Source: Sphingobium indicum B90A (GTDB lineage: Bacteria; Pseudomonadota; Alphaproteobacteria; Sphingomonadales; Sphingomonadaceae). Taken from it: DNA of 64,000 nt. The stretch's first letter is position 1; the number at the start of each line of letters is the position of its first letter. Shown one piece after another: positions 61,787 to 64,000 of the stretch. A program made the translations under genes and the position numbers. The notes under the pieces were generated by a model that was not told the DNA's origin, ran no database searches, and was given only the letters and a program-made list of their open reading frames with translations. The stretch lies in the NCBI RefSeq assembly GCF_000264945.2, contig NZ_CP013072.1:1-64000 (forward strand). Reading direction: 5' to 3'.

Positions 61787-63101
61787 GGCTGAAGCGCCTT
61801 TCCGCCGGTTCCATATAGGCGTCGAAGCAGGCGGCGATGCTGCGGGAATAGGGCAGGGCGTCCCGCGTCAGGGCGACGCGGCCTTCGCTCAGGCGGACGA
61901 GGCCTAGGCGTTCGAAGCGGCTGAGGTCGGGTAGGGGGTGCGCCGTGCCGACATGCGCCTCTCCCTGGCAGAGCAGGGCTTCGATGATGCGGCTGCGGCG
62001 GCGATCCTCCGGCGTGCGGAGCGTGCCGCGGGCGGCGGTCAATCGCCCGGCGTCGGCCAGGGCGCGCCAGGGGCCTGCCTGTTTCTCATTCTGGACGATG
62101 AGGTCGGGGAACTGGCTGATCGCGCTGGCGCCAAGGCCCAGCAATATGTCCGCCGGATCGTCGGTGAAGCCCTGGAAATTGCGGCGCAGGCGGCCTTCGC
62201 GGGCGGCGCGGGCCATGGCGTCTTCGGGCAGGGCGAAATGGTCGAAGCCGATGGCTTCATAGCCCGCGCCGGTCAGCGTTTCATGACCCTGCGCCGCCAT
62301 GGCGAAGCGGGCGGCGAGATCGGGCAAATCGCCGGCGTCGATGCGGCGCTGGCGGGGCAGCAGGCGCGGCATATGGGCATAGCCGAACAGGGCGATGCGG
62401 GCGGGGTGCATGGCGATGGTCGCCTCCAGCGTGGCGGCGAGGTCGTCCTGCGTCTGGCCGGGCAGGCCGTACATCAGGTCGAAGCCGGTCGCGATCCCGG
62501 CGGCGCGCAACTGGCCGACGGCGCGCTCCACCATGTCGAGCGGCTGGATGCGGCCGATCCGCGCTTGGACATGGGGGGTGAAGGTCTGGACGCCCAGGTT
62601 CACGCGGTCGACGCCCATCGCGGCCATGGTCGAAATCCATTGGCCGTCGAGGCGGCGGGGATCGAGTTCGACCGACAATTCGGCATGATGCGCCTCGAAG
62701 CAGAGCAGCAATTGCTGGAGCAGGCGGACGAAATCGACCAGCGGCAGGCTGTTGGGACTGCCGCCGCCAAAGGCGATGCGCCGCACCCGGCCGCGTCCGT
62801 TCAGCCGGGCGGCGAGGGTCGCGATTTCCCGCTCCAGCGATTCGACATAGGCGGCGAGACGCTGGACCCGGTTGGCCGCGCCAGTGTTGCAGCCGCAATA
62901 CCAGCATATGTCGTGACAATAGGGAAAGTGGACGTAGAGGGAGAGGGCGCCGTCCCTTTTCACCCCTTTCACCCCGGCCACCGCATCCAGCCGGGCCGCC
63001 AGCTCCGCCGCGCCGACATCGCCGCCGAACTGCGCGGCGGTGGGATAGCTGGTGTAGCGCGGCACGGGCCGGTCGAGCAGGTCGGGATGATAGGTCCACA
63101 T
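61776..63101 (-). CDS. hemN: Oxygen-independent coproporphyrinogen III dehydrogenase (HemN)
   Basis: Encodes 441 residues of the radical-SAM HemN family, decarboxylating coproporphyrinogen III without oxygen in haem synthesis. The iron-sulfur motif is YCHDICWYCGCN (Cys62, Cys66, Cys69 and the extra Cys71 typical of true HemN). It starts with the HemN-specific YHPDLLDRPVPRYTSYPTA, and the GGGSPNSLP and GFDLMYGLPGQT segments follow. It is likely induced at low oxygen, as an FNR-like box lies about 145 bp upstream. A small secreted protein gene overlaps its 3' end. Confidence 0.95.
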   Translation of the reverse strand: MWTYHPDLLDRPVPRYTSYPTAAQFGGDVGAAELAARLDAVAGVKGVKRDGALSLYVHFPYCHDICWYCGCNTGAANRVQRLAAYVESLEREIATLAARLNGRGRVRRIAFGGGSPNSLPLVDFVRLLQQLLLCFEAHHAELSVELDPRRLDGQWISTMAAMGVDRVNLGVQTFTPHVQARIGRIQPLDMVERAVGQLRAAGIATGFDLMYGLPGQTQDDLAATLEATIAMHPARIALFGYAHMPRLLPRQRRIDAGDLPDLAARFAMAAQGHETLTGAGYEAIGFDHFALPEDAMARAAREGRLRRNFQGFTDDPADILLGLGASAISQFPDLIVQNEKQAGPWRALADAGRLTAARGTLRTPEDRRRSRIIEALLCQGEAHVGTAHPLPDLSRFERLGLVRLSEGRVALTRDALPYSRSIAACFDAYMEPAERRFSHAV

Positions 63102-63296
63102 GGTCCTGGACTCAGGCCGGTCTTGCCGGTTCGGAAGAAATCGCGACGGACATGCTGGCTTGCTCCGGCCAAAATCTGACTATGCTGGAGCCGTCGCCGG
63201 CCCTCATCGCCGAACTGTGTAGGACAGTGAGCGCGCACGCATCTTGATTTATCTCAATCGGGTTCGAATTTCGTCGACCCCGCTGGGCGTGAGTTC
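63102..63296. promoter_or_regulatory. hemN upstream region with an FNR-like box
   Basis: TTGAT-TTAT-CTCAA at 63244-63257 matches the FNR/FixK consensus TTGAT-N4-ATCAA at 9 of 10 fixed positions. The centre is about 149 bp before the hemN start, so the transcript leader would be long. FNR-type control of hemN is established in other alphaproteobacteria. Confidence 0.55.
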
Positions 63297-63442
63297 TAGG
63301 CTGTATCGACATTCAGAAGATGGCGAGCCGAAAATGGTGATTTTCCGTGACCCGGCGCGCAGCCTACTCAAAGTAGGTGAGCACCGGAAGCACGGAAAAA
63401 CGTCATTTGCAGGCCGTCAGGGCTGAATGTCGATACAGCCTA
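63297..63442. mobile_element. 146-bp palindromic MITE-like element, copy 2 (inverted)
   Basis: The same length as copy 1 (1201-1346) but in opposite orientation, with perfect 20-bp terminal repeats TAGGCTGTATCGACATTCAG (63297-63316) and its complement (63423-63442). The ends differ from copy 1 at one position, and the change is matched on both arms, keeping the pairing perfect. It sits between the hemN promoter and the last gene of the window. Confidence 0.8.
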
Positions 63443-63611
63443 ACGGGAAGGGGGCGGGCGGCCGGAAGATCGTTCGGACCGGACAGTCCTTCCCATCCCT
63501 TCGGCAGGACAACTACCTTCTTCCCCCGCATTCCGTCCAAGCATGCTTGCCGCGATGTGGATTCGCGTCATCCGCATGGGGAATTTCCGTTTTCATTGCC
63601 GGATTTACGGT

Positions 63612-63806
63612 GAATGACCGCAATTCATATATCGAATGTCATAGTATTTTTCCGGAAGATGGCAGGAGAAGGCGGGTTTTTGGCTGGCGCGCCCCTGATT
63701 TGGATGGGTTCCGCCGGTTCCAATCCACTATCCGAATGACTGCCATTCAGCCAAAGACCTCGAATCGCCGGGCCGACGTGATACGGAATTTGAATGAAGG
63801 TCATTC
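63612..63806. promoter_or_regulatory. Three 15-bp dyads GAATG-N5-CATTC
   Basis: GAATGACTGCCATTC (63734-63748) and GAATGAAGGTCATTC (63792-63806) are perfect inverted repeats of the form GAATG-N5-CATTC. GAATGACCGCAATTC (63612-63626) has one altered base. They lie 178-372 bp upstream of the last start codon, in an AT-richer stretch, and look like binding sites for one dimeric regulator. Confidence 0.55.
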
Positions 63807-63832
63807 GGCGGAACAATAAGTTGATGAACATG

Positions 63833-63952
63833 CGGGTCTTTCGACCCGATGACGGCGGTAAACCGCTGAACGGGGCGGCTCTCCCTGGAGGTCGCCCCAT
63901 CCCTTGCTGCGCCTGATCCGGAAGAATCCCGGCCTCGCGTCTAGAGGCCGGG
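63833..63952 (+). ncRNA. Structured 5' leader with four hairpins, candidate cis-regulatory RNA
   Basis: In order: CGGGTC/GACCCG (63833-63848), GCGGT/ACCGC (63855-63866), GGGGCG/CGCCCC (63872-63898, with an inner CTCC/GGAG pairing) and CCCGGCCTC/GAGGCCGGG (63928-63952), the last followed by CACGTTTT. It ends 31 nt before the ATG of the next gene. The final hairpin could be an attenuator. It matches no riboswitch class I can name. Confidence 0.4.
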
Positions 63953-63983
63953 CACGTTTTAATGTTGGAGAGAGTCAAGAGTG

Positions 63984-64000
63984 ATGAACAAGTTAAATAT
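63984..64000 (+). CDS. Start of a gene cut by the window edge
   Basis: ATG at 63984 with a good ribosome binding site (TTGGAGAGAG). Only MNKLN is visible, so the product cannot be named. The long structured leader and GGAGAGAG-type site recall sphingomonad TonB receptor genes, which is a guess. Confidence 0.45.

Larger units (their letters stand above)
63443..63983. other. 540-bp AT-richer regulatory region at the window end
   Basis: No supported gene. Contains three GAATG-N5-(C/A)ATTC dyads and a series of hairpins ending just before a ribosome binding site at 63967-63973. Confidence 0.5.

Noticed and set aside
1..64000. CRISPR arrays, tRNA or rRNA genes, prophage or complete insertion sequences
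   Set aside because: No regularly spaced direct repeats with spacers, no cloverleaf or rRNA segments and no transposase or phage genes were recognised by eye; a tRNA scan could still find something I missed.

Overview
The window looks like the start of a secondary replicon (chromid or second chromosome, possibly a megaplasmid) of a high-GC alphaproteobacterium, most likely a sphingomonad such as Sphingobium. This rests on gene content and repeat style, not on a database search. Position 1 is the ATG of a plasmid-type replication initiator (RepA). It is followed by a 146-bp palindromic element, a block of ~22-bp-spaced iterons and an AT-rich stretch, which together look like the origin. ParB lies at 12.1 kb. 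Housekeeping-type genes (hppD, phhA, cysD-cysNC-cysQ, hemN, mmsA) argue for a chromid rather than a dispensable plasmid.

Layout. 0-6 kb: repA, iteron origin, an HTH protein with a palindromic operator, a MucR/Ros-type regulator with a histone-H1-like tail, and HU. 6.5-12 kb: a same-strand surface cassette with a two-partner-secretion outer-membrane transporter, a 2-oxoglutarate/Fe(II) (prolyl-4-hydroxylase-like) dioxygenase, a collagen-like Gly-Pro-Thr repeat lipoprotein and an autotransporter-type barrel. 12-15 kb: parB, sulfite dehydrogenase (sorAB) and a small conserved protein. 15-21.5 kb: carbohydrate genes, including two two-domain fusions transcribed divergently (GH1-RmlD and glycosyltransferase-UDP-galactopyranose mutase). 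21.5-31.8 kb: hemerythrin-like protein and a complete-looking leftward Tad/Flp pilus operon lacking a prepilin peptidase gene. 32-34 kb: phenylalanine/tyrosine catabolism (phhA, hppD). 34-43.4 kb: an MpaB-type oxygenase, an MFS-acyltransferase-acyl-ACP synthetase fusion, a DUF2339 membrane protein with a divergent TetR regulator, and a sterol-desaturase-like hydroxylase. 43.4-48.8 kb: DUF1326/DUF2182, a FixLJ-like two-component pair, a universal stress protein and the start of a TonB receptor. This part carries a 316-bp tandem duplication and many single-base deletions at homopolymers, so it is either poorly sequenced or decaying. 48.5-54.8 kb: TonB receptor with PepSY protein, a metallophosphoesterase/nucleotidyltransferase pair, mmsA. 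54.9-63.1 kb: LysR regulator, SAM methyltransferase, sulfate assimilation (cysDNCQ), LuxR regulator, hemN with an FNR-like box. The end holds a second, inverted copy of the 146-bp element, three dyads and a structured leader before a gene cut off by the window edge.

Two observations stand out. First, a 16-bp palindrome, TTTGCG-NNNA-CGCAAA, occurs five times exactly (8196, 10748, 13135, 31842, 42451) with degenerate copies nearby. It brackets parB, lies once between convergent genes and once inside a gene, and is a good candidate for a replicon-specific parS or for the operator of a surface-structure regulon. Second, the cassette of secretion pore, hydroxylase, collagen-like lipoprotein and barrel suggests a bacterial system that makes, possibly hydroxylates, and displays a collagen-like surface protein.
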